Of a stretch of DNA of 64,000 bases, positions 53,040 to 62,140 are shown piece after piece. The position numbers and the translations under genes were made by a program. This stretch comes from Synechococcus sp. PCC 7336. Lineage in GTDB: Bacteria > Cyanobacteriota > Cyanobacteriia > Thermostichales > PCC-7336. The notes under the pieces are model-generated. The model did not search any database. It saw only the letters and a program-made list of their open reading frames with translations, and was not told where the DNA came from. Numbering within the stretch: the first letter of the stretch is position 1; each line of letters starts with the position of its first letter. The stretch lies in assembly GCF_000332275.1 (NCBI RefSeq), contig NZ_CM001776.1, positions 2,128,789-2,192,788 of the forward strand, read 5' to 3'.

Positions 53040-53651
53040 ATGACCAGTGCCACCGTCGAGATTCTCGATGCAGCCGAAGTGCGACGCACCCTCACCCGCC
53101 TTGCTTCAGAAATTATCGAACACCATCCCGATCTCAGCCGCGTCGTGCTATTGGGTATCCGCACCCGTGGTGTCCCCCTCGCCCATCGCCTAGCCGACCA
53201 AATTCAGCGGCTAGAGTCTGGAGCCTTTGGTGCCGAATCCGCCGATTCATCCTCCACTCCAGGCACTGCTCCCGAATTTGCGGCTCCCCACATCGATGTT
53301 GGCGCGCTCGACATCACCTTCTACCGCGACGATCTCGAGCGCCTTCACATGCGCACCCCTCGCCCCAGCGATCTGCCCTGCGATATTACCGATCGCCAAG
53401 TGATTCTCGTGGACGATGTCATCTATAGCGGTCGCACCATCCGAGCGGCTCTAGAAGCCGTCAACGGTTTCGGTCGCCCCGAGCTCGTGCGCCTAGCGGT
53501 TCTGATCGATCGCGGCCATCGCCAATTGCCCGTCCATCCCGACTATGTGGGCAAGCAGCTACCCACCTCTCTCTCCGAAAGCATTCGCGTTCACGTTACA
53601 GAGATTGATGGCAAGGATCGAGTATTTTTAAAGCGCGCGGAAGCAATCTAG
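53040..53651 (+). CDS. pyrR: Pyrimidine operon regulator / uracil phosphoribosyltransferase PyrR
   Basis: A 203-residue phosphoribosyltransferase-fold protein. [19 protein letters not shown] begins the conserved part; [33 protein letters not shown], the PRPP-binding loop [17 protein letters not shown] and [19 protein letters not shown] follow. A 20-residue Ser/Ala-rich insertion (after residue 61) is unusual. ATG at 53040-53042 has GGGAG seven bases upstream; a longer frame from 52944 is unlikely. No other pyr gene is near and no anti-antiterminator was found, so enzymatic rather than regulatory use is possible. Confidence 0.9.
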   Translation: MTSATVEILDAAEVRRTLTRLASEIIEHHPDLSRVVLLGIRTRGVPLAHRLADQIQRLESGAFGAESADSSSTPGTAPEFAAPHIDVGALDITFYRDDLERLHMRTPRPSDLPCDITDRQVILVDDVIYSGRTIRAALEAVNGFGRPELVRLAVLIDRGHRQLPVHPDYVGKQLPTSLSESIRVHVTEIDGKDRVFLKRAEAI

Positions 53652-53689
53652 AGAGCATCGATACAAGCCCTCATCCCGAGCCCTCGCCC

Positions 53690-54805
53690 ATGAACGAACG
53701 GCAAATTATCTTCTCTCCCTCCAGCCTGCTGACGATTGTGACAGCGGTCGCTTCAATCGTGCTGCTTTGGCAGTTGCGGGGGTTGTTAGTGCTGCTCATG
53801 GTCGCGATTGTGATGGCCTCCTCAATCGCTCCGATTGTGGATTGGGCGGAACGGCGGCGGATACCTCGCTGGCTATCGGCTCTGGTGGTGTATTTGCTAG
53901 CAATTTTAGGGTTGGTGGGGGTCTTCTTTCTGATTGGCCCGACGGTGCTGGAACAATTGCAACGGTTGTTCCGACAGTTGCCGATTGTGTCCGAAAAACT
54001 GGTTAGTCTCTTGGATGAACGGCTCAGCCCAGAAGATGCCGCCCAATTAACTGACCTGGTGCGCCAAACCCTCAACTTTCAGGCCTTAACTCGGTGGACC
54101 TTTCAGACCAGTCAAGAACTCTTGCTGCGCTCTTACAGCATTACGCGCGGCATCGTCGGGGCCGTTTTGAGTTTAATCCTGGCTCTCTTTCTCTCGGGAT
54201 ACATGGTGGCTGACAGTCGGACGTTGGTGCGGCGCTTGGTGCGCTTGCTGCCCGACCCCTGGGACCGCAGGCTCTACGGCCAAATGGGTAACGTGGGCAA
54301 TCGCATGGGCACCTACATTCGCGGGCGGCTGCTGGTCTCGATCGTATTGGCCATTGCGACCTCGCTGGGATTGCGCGGTTTGGGACTGGCGGAATTTTCG
54401 CTCGGCCTGGGGGCGATCGCTGGAGTCACCAATCTGATTCCCTTTCTGGGGCCAATTTTGGGAGCGATTCCAGCACTGGTGGTGGCGATCGCGCAAGGGG
54501 GATGGACCGTTTTGTGGGTACTGCTGTTTTATGTGGTGTTACAAAACCTAGAGACTTACGTGCTCGATCCCCTCTTGGTGGGGACGGCGGTGGGGATACA
54601 TCCCCTCTACCAGTTGCTGGCCGTGTTGGGCGGGGTGCAGGTACTGGGGATTTTAGGAGCGTTGATTGTTCCCCCTTGGTTTGCAGGGGTATCAGTTTTG
54701 GTGGATAACCTCTACCTCAAACCCAAATTGAAAGCCGAACGGCTGGCTAAATCCGAGCTATCCCAGGCCAAAACTGCAGATGCTGTCGGGATCGATCGGC
54801 CCTAA
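53690..54805 (+). CDS. AI-2E family (PerM-like) membrane transporter
   Basis: A 371-residue protein with about seven to eight membrane helices of the AI-2E/PerM family: VASIVLLWQLRGLLVLLMVA, SIAPIVDWAERRRIPRWLS, ALVVYLLAILGLVGVFFLIG, a long amphipathic region with QLQRLFRQLPIVSEKL, and LGLAEFSLGLGAIAGVTNLIP, FLGPILGAIPALVVAIAQGG near the end. Substrates proposed for the family include autoinducer-2 and ions; none can be assigned here. It begins 38 bases after pyrR. Confidence 0.9.
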   Translation: MNERQIIFSPSSLLTIVTAVASIVLLWQLRGLLVLLMVAIVMASSIAPIVDWAERRRIPRWLSALVVYLLAILGLVGVFFLIGPTVLEQLQRLFRQLPIVSEKLVSLLDERLSPEDAAQLTDLVRQTLNFQALTRWTFQTSQELLLRSYSITRGIVGAVLSLILALFLSGYMVADSRTLVRRLVRLLPDPWDRRLYGQMGNVGNRMGTYIRGRLLVSIVLAIATSLGLRGLGLAEFSLGLGAIAGVTNLIPFLGPILGAIPALVVAIAQGGWTVLWVLLFYVVLQNLETYVLDPLLVGTAVGIHPLYQLLAVLGGVQVLGILGALIVPPWFAGVSVLVDNLYLKPKLKAERLAKSELSQAKTADAVGIDRP

Positions 54806-54895
54806 CCCAACCTGCCTCGAACCCGAACGGCATCTGCCAATTCTCACTGAGTCCGCCCTGCCCCACCTGAGTTCGATGATTCTGCATGGCCCCCA

Positions 54896-56305
54896 TTAAG
54901 ATTTGCAGGCGTAGTAGCGCAGTTTGAATTCTCGCTGCCGCAGTTTGTGGTCCACAATCGCCTGCGGATAACCGCACCCCTGCCGTTCGAGTGCTCCGAG
55001 CCTGTTCGCGTCGAGCAATTGCGGCAGATCGAGTCCAGCCAATTCTGGAACGTATCGGCGAATGTACTCCCCCTCGGGATCGTAGCGTTTGGCTTGGGTG
55101 GATGGATTGAATATACGTAGCGGCTTCCGGTCGGTGCCCACACCGGCACTCCACTGCCAGCCGCCGTTATTGGCAGCTAAGTCCCCATCCACCAACATTT
55201 GCATGAAATATTGCTCTCCCCAGCGCCAGTCGAGCAGCAGATCTTTGGTCAAAAAGCTGGCCACAATCATGCGACAGCGATTGTGCATCCACCCCGTTTG
55301 GTTCAACTGGCGCATGGCGGCGTCCACGATGGGGTAGCCCGTTTGACCGCTGCACCAGGCTTCAAAGTTAGCCCGATCGGTATCCCATTCGAAGCACTTG
55401 AATTGCTGCTGAAAGACCTGTGTTTCTAGCTGGGGCCAGTGGTAGAGGGCGTGCTTGTAAAATTCGCGCCACGCTAACTCCTGCCGCCAAGTTTTGAGAC
55501 TGGTTTCCCCCTCGTCACTGCGAATTTCTGGCTCGGCATCGACAGTGGCTTGCCACACCTGTCTGACTCCAATCGTGCCCCAGCGCAAGTGCGGGCTCAA
55601 GCCGGATGTGCCGTCGCAGGCGGGTAAATTGCGCTGACTGCGGTAATCGAAGATCGCGCCGCTGCTCCAGAATTGGTCCAATCGCTCTAGGGCCGCCGAT
55701 TCTCCAGCAGTCGGTAGCTCTTGCTGGCAGCTAAACCCGAGATCTGCCAATGTCGGTAGGGGAATGGAGGAAATATCTGGGGCCTGCAGGCGATTGGGAG
55801 CTGAGTAGGGGGCAGGTTTGGGCCTGCTCGACCAATTGCGCCAAAAAGGACTGTAGACGGAGTAGGGTTTACCGGCTCGAGTGGCGATCGCCTCTGGTTC
55901 GTGCAGCAACATATCTTGAAACGATCGCGCTTCAATACCATCAGCCGTCAATCCCTCGCGCACTTGTCGGTCGCGGGCGATCGCATAGGGTTCCACATCC
56001 TCATTCCAGAACGCCGCCGCCGCACCGCTGTCTCGCGCCAGTTGTCGCAACACCGCTAGCGGCTGGCCCTGCCGCACCACGAGACGGCCCCCTCGACTGG
56101 CGTAATTTTCCTGCAGTTCTGCCAGCGATGCCAACATAAATTGCACCCGTGCGGGGGCCGTATCGGCCCTGTCCAAGATGCCGCGATCGAGGATAAACAC
56201 CCCCAACACCCGCGCATATGCTTGGGTCGCCATATGGAGCGCAGCATTGTCGTGCAGGCGCAAATCGCGGCGATGCCACAGCAGGGCCAACGCGTCCCGA
56301 GTCAT
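54896..56305 (-). CDS. phr: Deoxyribodipyrimidine photolyase
   Basis: A 469-residue class I CPD photolyase using blue light to split pyrimidine dimers. The N-terminal antenna domain (LLWHRRDLRLHDNAAL) and the FAD domain are complete: LSPHLRWGTIGVRQVW, WREFYKHALYHWPQ, GQTGYPIVDAAMRQLNQTGW, MHNRCRMIVASFLTKDLLLD, GDLAANNGGWQWSAGVGTD and RIFNPSTQAKRYDPEGEYIR. The tryptophans of the electron-transfer chain appear kept. Length and motifs suit the 8-HDF type. Confidence 0.95.
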   Translation of the reverse strand: MTRDALALLWHRRDLRLHDNAALHMATQAYARVLGVFILDRGILDRADTAPARVQFMLASLAELQENYASRGGRLVVRQGQPLAVLRQLARDSGAAAAFWNEDVEPYAIARDRQVREGLTADGIEARSFQDMLLHEPEAIATRAGKPYSVYSPFWRNWSSRPKPAPYSAPNRLQAPDISSIPLPTLADLGFSCQQELPTAGESAALERLDQFWSSGAIFDYRSQRNLPACDGTSGLSPHLRWGTIGVRQVWQATVDAEPEIRSDEGETSLKTWRQELAWREFYKHALYHWPQLETQVFQQQFKCFEWDTDRANFEAWCSGQTGYPIVDAAMRQLNQTGWMHNRCRMIVASFLTKDLLLDWRWGEQYFMQMLVDGDLAANNGGWQWSAGVGTDRKPLRIFNPSTQAKRYDPEGEYIRRYVPELAGLDLPQLLDANRLGALERQGCGYPQAIVDHKLRQREFKLRYYACKS

Positions 56306-56334
56306 GCCAATTTCTCCTTGCTAGCGGGGTCCAA

Positions 56335-57273
56335 TCAATTCTCAGTCCAGAAGCGATCGGATAGATATTTATCTGCGCTATCGCACAAAATGGTAACGAC
56401 AATCCCTGCTTCTAACTCGCGGGCGATTTCGATCGCCGCTAAGACATTGGCTCCGGCTGAAATACCTACCATAAGCCCTTCTTCGCGGGCAAGGCGCTTC
56501 ACCATCTGCTGAGCGGCCTCGGTGGAGATTGCAATTTGGCGATCGGGCACGTGTGGGTCGTAGATGGGGGGAACGATCGATGTTTCCATATGCTTGAGAC
56601 CTTCCAAGCCGTGAAAGGGGGAATCGGGCTGCATGGCCACAATTTGAATGGCTGGATTGAACTGCCGCAGGCGGCGACCCACTCCCATACAGGTACCGCT
56701 AGTGCCCAAACCGGTGACAAAGTGGGTGATTTGTCTTTCGGTCTGTTCGTAGAGTTCGACAGCGGTGGTATGGTAATGGGCTTTCCAGTTAGCAGGGTTG
56801 CTGTACTGATCGGGATAGAAATAGCGTTCGGGGTTGGCTTGGTAAATCTCTTTGGCCTTGAGAATCGCCCCATCGGAGCCTTGACCGGGATCGGTCAGGA
56901 CCAGTTCGACGCCATAGGCCGACAGAATTTTTTTGCGTTCTTCGCTGGCATTAGAGGGGAGGGCTAGTTTGACGCGATAGCCTTTGGCGGCTCCAATCCA
57001 GGCATAGGCAATGCCAGTGTTTCCAGAGGTAGAATCTAGAATCACCTTGTCCGGCGTGAGAGCCCCCGATTGCTCCCCGGATTCAATCATGTTCAGGGCG
57101 GGGCGGTCTTTGACCGAGCCGCCGGGGTTAAACCATTCTGCTTTACCGTAAACCTTGACGGTGGGCGGCAGATCGGCCGCGACTCGCCTGAGACGGATTA
57201 GGGGGGTGTTGCCGACGAGTTCGAGCGGACTTTCGACAGTAAGTGCAGCAGGTTTTGTGTCACGCTGAAGCAC
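56335..57273 (-). CDS. Cysteine synthase family protein (CysK/CysM)
   Basis: A 312-residue PLP enzyme making cysteine from O-acetylserine and sulfide, or a close relative. PLELVGNTPLIRLRRV opens the fold; the PLP lysine is in NPGGSVKDRPALNM; the phosphate loop is TSGNTGIAYAWIGAAKG; GLGTSGTCMGVGRRL and the Ser/Ala of GLMVGISAGANV are typical. The longer frame to 57408 is rejected: GTG at 57271-57273 has AGGGG six bases upstream and conservation begins just after it. Start is 29 bases downstream of photolyase on the same strand order. Confidence 0.9.
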   Translation of the reverse strand: MLQRDTKPAALTVESPLELVGNTPLIRLRRVAADLPPTVKVYGKAEWFNPGGSVKDRPALNMIESGEQSGALTPDKVILDSTSGNTGIAYAWIGAAKGYRVKLALPSNASEERKKILSAYGVELVLTDPGQGSDGAILKAKEIYQANPERYFYPDQYSNPANWKAHYHTTAVELYEQTERQITHFVTGLGTSGTCMGVGRRLRQFNPAIQIVAMQPDSPFHGLEGLKHMETSIVPPIYDPHVPDRQIAISTEAAQQMVKRLAREEGLMVGISAGANVLAAIEIARELEAGIVVTILCDSADKYLSDRFWTEN

Positions 57274-57585
57274 GAGAGAACCCCTAGAAACGCTTCTTGA
57301 GTCTATCGAATGGTGGGTTCGGGAGGCTATAGGACTCCCAGAATCTTTGATTTGGCAGCGGGAGACACGGATCTCTCGAATGTTCCGAGGGGTTCGATGC
57401 CGCCACAAAACATACCTCGAGAACTATGGCTCTACCGGGATTGCGATGCAGGGTGAGTCAAGAAACGCCCTCAATCCTTTAAACGTATGATTTTCATCTA
57501 AAAGCTACAGACTATTTAAAATTATGTTCTAAAGAAGTTCCAGATCTTTGCTGGAGGTTACCTCGCCGGAACGCTGGTCGAGTCC

Positions 57586-57927
57586 TTAAGGCTTGCTGTT
57601 GATTTCTACGATCGCCTCTCCTTGGCGCAATCGTTTTAAGGCGTCAGGCAAGATGGCAGTTAGCAGTCGTCTGAGATTGCGGTTTGTGACGTTGCCGCAG
57701 GTGAGCCACAAAATTTGATGTGGAGATCCCAATCAACATACTAAGTCAATAAAATCACTCTCTTTCGTCATAACCACAGCACTCTCGGCTCGTGCTGCTT
57801 CGAATATTTCGATATCTCGAGCATCCCGCAGTTCTAAATCGCGCAATGCAGTAGCTTCTAAATCAAAGCTGTTTGCCAACCAACTTGCAAGGGTTGGAGG
57901 TAGTTGAGCGTCGATCCAAATCTTCAT
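57586..57927 (-). pseudogene. DUF5615 PIN-like toxin interrupted by an in-frame TGA
   Basis: The first 64 codons (MKIWIDAQLPPTLASWLANS, DIEIFEAARAESAVVMTKES, DFIDLVC) match the N-terminal half of DUF5615 PIN-like toxins. TGA at 57733-57735 stops the frame. Directly after it, without frame change, the DNA encodes LGSPHQILWLTCGNVTNRNL, RRLLTAILPDALKRLRQG and EAIVEINSKP, the expected remaining half, and ends TAA at 57586. Family alignment predicts Arg at the stop position, so a single CGA to TGA change explains it. The start overlaps the DUF433 antitoxin stop by 4 bases. Confidence 0.88.
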
Positions 57928-58157
57928 GCCGTCAGTCTAGGAAAATCTGTAGGGCGCGCTGCAAAGATTAGGCAAGCTTGAATATCGGCTAGTTCGAGAT
58001 CGGGAAAGTCTTCTAAAATTTCAGTAGCACTAATGTTCTCAGCCAACATTTCTAAAATATCGGTGACTCGAATGCGCATCCCTCGAATGCAGGGACGCCC
58101 GCCGCACTGGCCGGGGGTTTGGGTAATGCGATTCAACAAGCCAGTCGCTGAGCTCAT
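57924..58157 (-). CDS. DUF433 family antitoxin
   Basis: A 77-residue antitoxin-like protein. RITQTPGQCGGRPCIRGMRI, then RVTDILEMLAENISATEILE and DFPDLELADIQACL form the DUF433 winged-helix-like domain. It precedes a DUF5615 toxin gene with a 4-base ATGA overlap, the usual order of this TA type. Since the toxin carries a nonsense codon, the antitoxin is probably an orphan that may still bind its own promoter. Confidence 0.88.
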   Translation of the reverse strand: MSSATGLLNRITQTPGQCGGRPCIRGMRIRVTDILEMLAENISATEILEDFPDLELADIQACLIFAARPTDFPRLTA

Positions 58158-58206
58158 GGGGGTGTCTGCCAGTAGATTGGTTTGCCTCTATCCTATCGAG
58201 TAAGGA

Positions 58207-60033
58207 CTATGACCCACTGGGATCGATATCGATCGTCTGGGGTAGCGATCGCGTCGTACTCAAGCCATTTCGTTCGAGCTCCACCTGCACGATGCCACTG
58301 CGGATGGCAGGGGTATTGCGATCGATGCGAATTTGTCCTCGATAAACGCCAGGGGCAACTTCCTGCATCTCGACATCCGGCAACACATTTAAAATTCGGA
58401 AGACCGCCCGACCTCGCTGCTCCCCCCGCATGTTCACCTGTAACACGTCATCGGGCTGCAAGGGGCGATCGCCTGTGTTGGCAGAGATGGCAAAAATCAA
58501 TGGCTGTCTCCCTAGCCCCGGCACGGCATCGCGGGGATCGGGACTGGGGGTGGGGGCCGGGTTAACGGCTTGGGGAGTAGGTCTCGGAGCAGGGGTAGGT
58601 CTCGGGGTGGGGGTGGGCCTCGGGGCACTCGCGACTGAGGCTCCATTAATGACAAAGGGCAAGGTTTCTCGGTGCTGCACCCCCAAACCATCTTTGACGA
58701 GGATCGCCCGCAGCGTAGGGCTGTTCGCGAAGTGGTTACTAGCGACCACGTAGGTGCCTTCGTAGATTCCCGGCTGGACTTCGCGCATGGGCTGCTCGAT
58801 CGCCAGATTGCCAATGTCGAAGCGAGCCACTCCGCCAGCATCGCCGCGAATATTGATGGTAAAAATATCCCCTTGTCGCAAATCTCGAACGGGACCGAAG
58901 CGGATGCCGGTTAGGGTGGGGCGGCCTGCCGCGCTGGGGGTACGGGGGCGCGTGACGGGGGGAACTGGAGCGGGCAGGCTGGGGGGACTATTGATGGGAG
59001 GAGGCCCAGTGGGGTCGAGGGCATTGCCGAGGGCGAGTTGGGGGAACTGACGCTGGCGGCGGGTGACCTCGCCATTGAGCTCCAATTGGACGCCGATGGA
59101 AGGATTGGCAATAAAGTCTGCGTTTGTCGGGACGTAAGTGGCTCGGTACAGACCCGTTTGGACCTCCTGCATGGGGAGTTCGATCGAGCCTGCCAGCAGA
59201 ACTGTGCCCCGGCCTTGAGGGGTGCCTCTGGCTTCAATCACCAAGGAGCCCCCGGGGGGAACTCGTCCCGAGGCCGGAGTGACTTGAATATCGGTCAGTT
59301 CGGGTTTGGGCAACGCCTCGGGGGCCAGTTGGGCGACAGCGGGAGCGAGCGGACGCACCTGTCGTCGAAACGCCAGGGCTTGGTGCAGCATGACCACACC
59401 CTCCCCCCGCGTCAAAATCAAGTTGGGGTTCAGTTGAGCGGGGTCGGGATGGTTGACAATCAGTCCGGCTTGTCCGGCTAAGGCAATGAAGGGGCGACCA
59501 ATATCGGGAACCGCCACGCGATCGCTATATAGCACCAGCCAGCGATCGACCTCTGCATTAGAGGGAGCTTCGAGCTGGAGAGCTCTGACGAAGATGGCGA
59601 TCGCCTCCAGTTTGGTCAGATCTCCTTCGGGACGGAAGCGATCGCCCTCAAAGGCGCGCATGATGCCTGCTTGCAAGACCGCCTGAGCAGTCCAATAGTC
59701 GGGCGAATCAATTTCCATATCGGCAATGGGCAGGCGCTGTTGGGGGTTGGCGACAAAGCCAAAAAATTCCGCCAGCCACTGGGCCAATTCGATGCGGGTG
59801 AGGGTATTGTCCAGCGGTTGCGATCGCAGCACCAGGCTGGTTTGGGCTTCTAGAGCCGTTGCGTAGGGCTCAGTCCAGGCCACTCGATTGGCCGGTTGGG
59901 CTCGCGCGGGACTGAGGAAAGGGAGTTGGCCGAGGGGCGATCGCGATGGGATAGAGACCGTTGCCAGCCCCAGCCAGAGGGAGGTGGCAGCTAGGGTCAG
60001 CGCGGCAGTGCGGCGGATGGAAGGTGCGGGCAT
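58207..60033 (-). CDS. SLH-domain envelope protein with three beta-sandwich repeats
   Basis: A 608-residue exported protein. A signal peptide (residues 1-45, LTLAATSLWLGLATVSI) is followed by SLH-like segments (about 75-235: TRIELAQWLAEFFGFVANP, YWTAQAVLQAGIMRAFEGD, TKLEAIAIFVRALQLEA) that would hold it to peptidoglycan-linked polymers. Then three homologous Ig-like units, each with a PMxEVQxGxYxGTYVxxxx pattern (ELPMQEVQTGLYRATYV, EQPMREVQPGIYEGTYV, DVEMQEVAPGVYRGQIR), are separated by Pro/Thr-rich linkers. The function is unknown; an envelope-spanning structural role is likely. Confidence 0.85.
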   Translation of the reverse strand: MPAPSIRRTAALTLAATSLWLGLATVSIPSRSPLGQLPFLSPARAQPANRVAWTEPYATALEAQTSLVLRSQPLDNTLTRIELAQWLAEFFGFVANPQQRLPIADMEIDSPDYWTAQAVLQAGIMRAFEGDRFRPEGDLTKLEAIAIFVRALQLEAPSNAEVDRWLVLYSDRVAVPDIGRPFIALAGQAGLIVNHPDPAQLNPNLILTRGEGVVMLHQALAFRRQVRPLAPAVAQLAPEALPKPELTDIQVTPASGRVPPGGSLVIEARGTPQGRGTVLLAGSIELPMQEVQTGLYRATYVPTNADFIANPSIGVQLELNGEVTRRQRQFPQLALGNALDPTGPPPINSPPSLPAPVPPVTRPRTPSAAGRPTLTGIRFGPVRDLRQGDIFTINIRGDAGGVARFDIGNLAIEQPMREVQPGIYEGTYVVASNHFANSPTLRAILVKDGLGVQHRETLPFVINGASVASAPRPTPTPRPTPAPRPTPQAVNPAPTPSPDPRDAVPGLGRQPLIFAISANTGDRPLQPDDVLQVNMRGEQRGRAVFRILNVLPDVEMQEVAPGVYRGQIRIDRNTPAIRSGIVQVELERNGLSTTRSLPQTIDIDPSGS

Positions 60034-60129
60034 TGGGACTGGTGTGCGTTTGCTTGCCAGCTTATCGCAGCTCTTGTGGCTTGTTCTAAGACTTGAGTGC
60101 GCTGCGGACTGCGGTTGGGCGTAGAATTT

Positions 60130-60165
60130 GCTCCGTTAGTCTAGAGAGCTCCGTTAGTCTAGAGA
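60130..60165. repeat. 18-bp tandem repeat, two units
   Basis: GCTCCGTTAGTCTAGAGA is repeated perfectly, with a further partial GCTCC. It sits 37-72 bases upstream of the DUF92 gene start and between divergent genes, so it may overlap a promoter. Confidence 0.9.
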
Positions 60166-60201
60166 GCTCCTTTAAGCTAAGGACAGTGGCGGAGGTTCTC
60201 C

Positions 60202-60954
60202 ATGTCGGGTTTTCTGACACAGCAGTGGATTGTGGCTTTGGCGCTCAATGGCGCGATCGCGGCTGTAGGCTTGCTGAGCGAACAAAAGGCGCTCACCCGG
60301 TCTGGCACGATACACGCGGCCATCTTGGGCGCGATCTTGTGGGGCTGTTTGGGCTGGCCGGGATATGCGATCGTAGCTGTCTATTTCATTCTCGGTACGG
60401 CAGCGACCAAAGTGGGGATGGCCCAAAAAGAAGCTCAGGGGATTGCCGAAAAGCGAGGGGGGGCTCGCGGTCCCGAAAATGTTTGGGGGTCGGCCCTGAC
60501 GGGGGCGGTTTGCGCGATCGCCTTTGCCTTCTGGCCCAATCCCCTCTGGAAATTGGGTTTTGCAGCCAGCTTCGCAGCTAAGTTGGCCGATACCGCCAGT
60601 AGTGAAGTGGGTAAAGCCTACGGCAAGCGAACGTTTTTGATTACCTCCTTCAAGCCCGTGCCCCCCGGTAGCGAAGGGGCGATCAGTTTGGAAGGCACGC
60701 TGGCGGGTTGGATTGCGGCTGGAGTTTTGACGGGACTGGCGGCGGTCTTGCAGGTGGTACCGCCCAACTGGTGGTGGGTCTGTTGGGGGGCGGCAGTGTT
60801 AGCCACCACCATAGAAAGTTGGATGGGGGCCACCATTCAACCGCTGTTTGACTGGCTCACGAACGAGGCGATCAACGGCATTCAGACCGCGATCGCCGCC
60901 GCGATCGCCATCCTCGGCGTTGTGTTGTTGCGCACCCAAGGATTCAATTTTTGA
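60202..60954 (+). CDS. DUF92/TIGR00297 membrane protein (VTE6-like)
   Basis: A 250-residue membrane protein with about six helices of the DUF92 family: RSGTIHAAILGAILWGCLGW, YFILGTAATKVGMAQKEA, RGPENVWGSALTGAVCAIAF, ASFAAKLADTASSEVGKAYG and EGTLAGWIAAGVL. Plant VTE6 in this family is a phytyl-phosphate kinase of tocopherol and phylloquinone synthesis, and cyanobacterial homologues are thought to act likewise. The assignment to that reaction is by homology only. GGAGG is not seen; GGAGGTTCTCC lies just before the ATG. Confidence 0.85.
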   Translation: MSGFLTQQWIVALALNGAIAAVGLLSEQKALTRSGTIHAAILGAILWGCLGWPGYAIVAVYFILGTAATKVGMAQKEAQGIAEKRGGARGPENVWGSALTGAVCAIAFAFWPNPLWKLGFAASFAAKLADTASSEVGKAYGKRTFLITSFKPVPPGSEGAISLEGTLAGWIAAGVLTGLAAVLQVVPPNWWWVCWGAAVLATTIESWMGATIQPLFDWLTNEAINGIQTAIAAAIAILGVVLLRTQGFNF

Positions 60955-61062
60955 ACAGTCCTGTTGAAATCATTCAATCGCAGCGGGATGACGTGCTAGT
61001 TTGGCAACAGCCTTCCCCCGAGCGACGCGACTCCGATTGCAGATACTCTTTCACCCACCCAC

Positions 61063-61635
61063 ATGTCATTCAGTTGCAACCGAGTTCTGGCACTGTTGCT
61101 GGGCTGTCTTGCCATCAGTCACGCGGGAGCGTTCCCGATCGCCGTCCGGGCACAAGCGACGATCGAGCCTACGCAAGCCGAGCGCGAGGGGCAAGGGGCG
61201 ATCGAGTCGGCGGTGACTGAAATTTTGGAGCGGGAAGCAGCGGAAGCGGCGGCGATCGACGCTGAGGGGCAGGAACCCCCACCCACCGCTGCCGAGTCTG
61301 ACGAAACCGCAGCGATCTCGATCAAAGAAGGATTGCTGCGGGTGGGCAACCGGACGCCATTTCCGCTGCGGGTTGTGGTGCTCGCGCGCAATGTGCCGGA
61401 GAACCCCAGCAATATCCCAGCCCATTGGGACTTTGCGCCTGGAGAAGGGGGCAGTGAGGGGCTGACGTTGAGTTTGAAGGAAAAAGAACCGCTCGTGGTG
61501 GGACCGGGGGATATCATTGTGGCCTTCACCATTGACGGTTCGCGGCGATATTGGGGGCCGAATGTGGTGGACGAGACGATCGCCCCGTTTTGGAACAGCA
61601 GCGATCGCAGTTGGACGATGATTTTGCAGCCTTGA
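61063..61635 (+). CDS. Exported protein of unknown function
   Basis: A 190-residue protein with a signal peptide (VLALLLGCLAISHAGAFPIA, probable cleavage after AVRAQA), an acidic Ala/Glu-rich segment (residues 35-85) and a C-terminal beta-rich domain (LLRVGNRTPFPLRVVVLARN, HWDFAPGEGG, DIIVAFTIDGSRRYWGPNVV). No known family was recognised. It follows the DUF92 gene and precedes another envelope protein by a few bases, so these are likely co-transcribed. Confidence 0.7.
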   Translation: MSFSCNRVLALLLGCLAISHAGAFPIAVRAQATIEPTQAEREGQGAIESAVTEILEREAAEAAAIDAEGQEPPPTAAESDETAAISIKEGLLRVGNRTPFPLRVVVLARNVPENPSNIPAHWDFAPGEGGSEGLTLSLKEKEPLVVGPGDIIVAFTIDGSRRYWGPNVVDETIAPFWNSSDRSWTMILQP

Positions 61636-61642
61636 ACGGGTG

Positions 61643-62140
61643 ATGCAATCTGGCTCGATATTGGCGGGGATGCATCAGACTGACAAGGGGAATTGGAGCA
61701 AGTGCTGGGAGAGGGCAGTGGAACGCGGATTGCTGTGGCTGCCATTGTTGGCGGCATTTATTGCCTTAACAGTTTTGGGTTGGCGTTCTTATCGCCAGGT
61801 GGAACTCTACCGAGAGTGGGCGACACAGTTCGATACAGCCAAATACGATCCGCTCGCAGTGGCGGGACTGAAGGGCCACACTTTGACCTGGGGGAAGCCC
61901 AGCCTGCAGGGAGTGCAGGCGGTTCAGTCGCTTGAATTGACAGAGGTGGAGAGCTTGCAACTGCTGGTGGACGGTCGGCCGATCGCCCTCCCCCCAGACT
62001 CGCTCCCGCCCGGTAAAGACATTCAGATCGAGTTACTGCCCCAGCAAGCGAGCATCCCGTTTACGGACGCGACGCTGGCGATCGCCTGGTGCCGCAAACT
62101 TGCCCACATCCTCTCAACCGCTAGCGCAACTCGGGGCTAG
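61643..62140 (+). CDS. Single-pass membrane protein of unknown function
   Basis: A 165-residue protein with one membrane segment (GLLWLPLLAAFIALTVLGW) and an extracytoplasmic domain (KGHTLTWGKPSLQGVQAVQS, LQLLVDGRPIALPPDS, KDIQIELLPQQASIPFT). It begins a few bases after the exported protein; ATG at 61643, GTG at 61640 and ATG at 61670 (GGCGGGG just upstream) are all possible starts. Its 3' end overlaps the convergent PBP gene by 20 bases. Not recognised. Confidence 0.6.
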   Translation: MQSGSILAGMHQTDKGNWSKCWERAVERGLLWLPLLAAFIALTVLGWRSYRQVELYREWATQFDTAKYDPLAVAGLKGHTLTWGKPSLQGVQAVQSLELTEVESLQLLVDGRPIALPPDSLPPGKDIQIELLPQQASIPFTDATLAIAWCRKLAHILSTASATRG

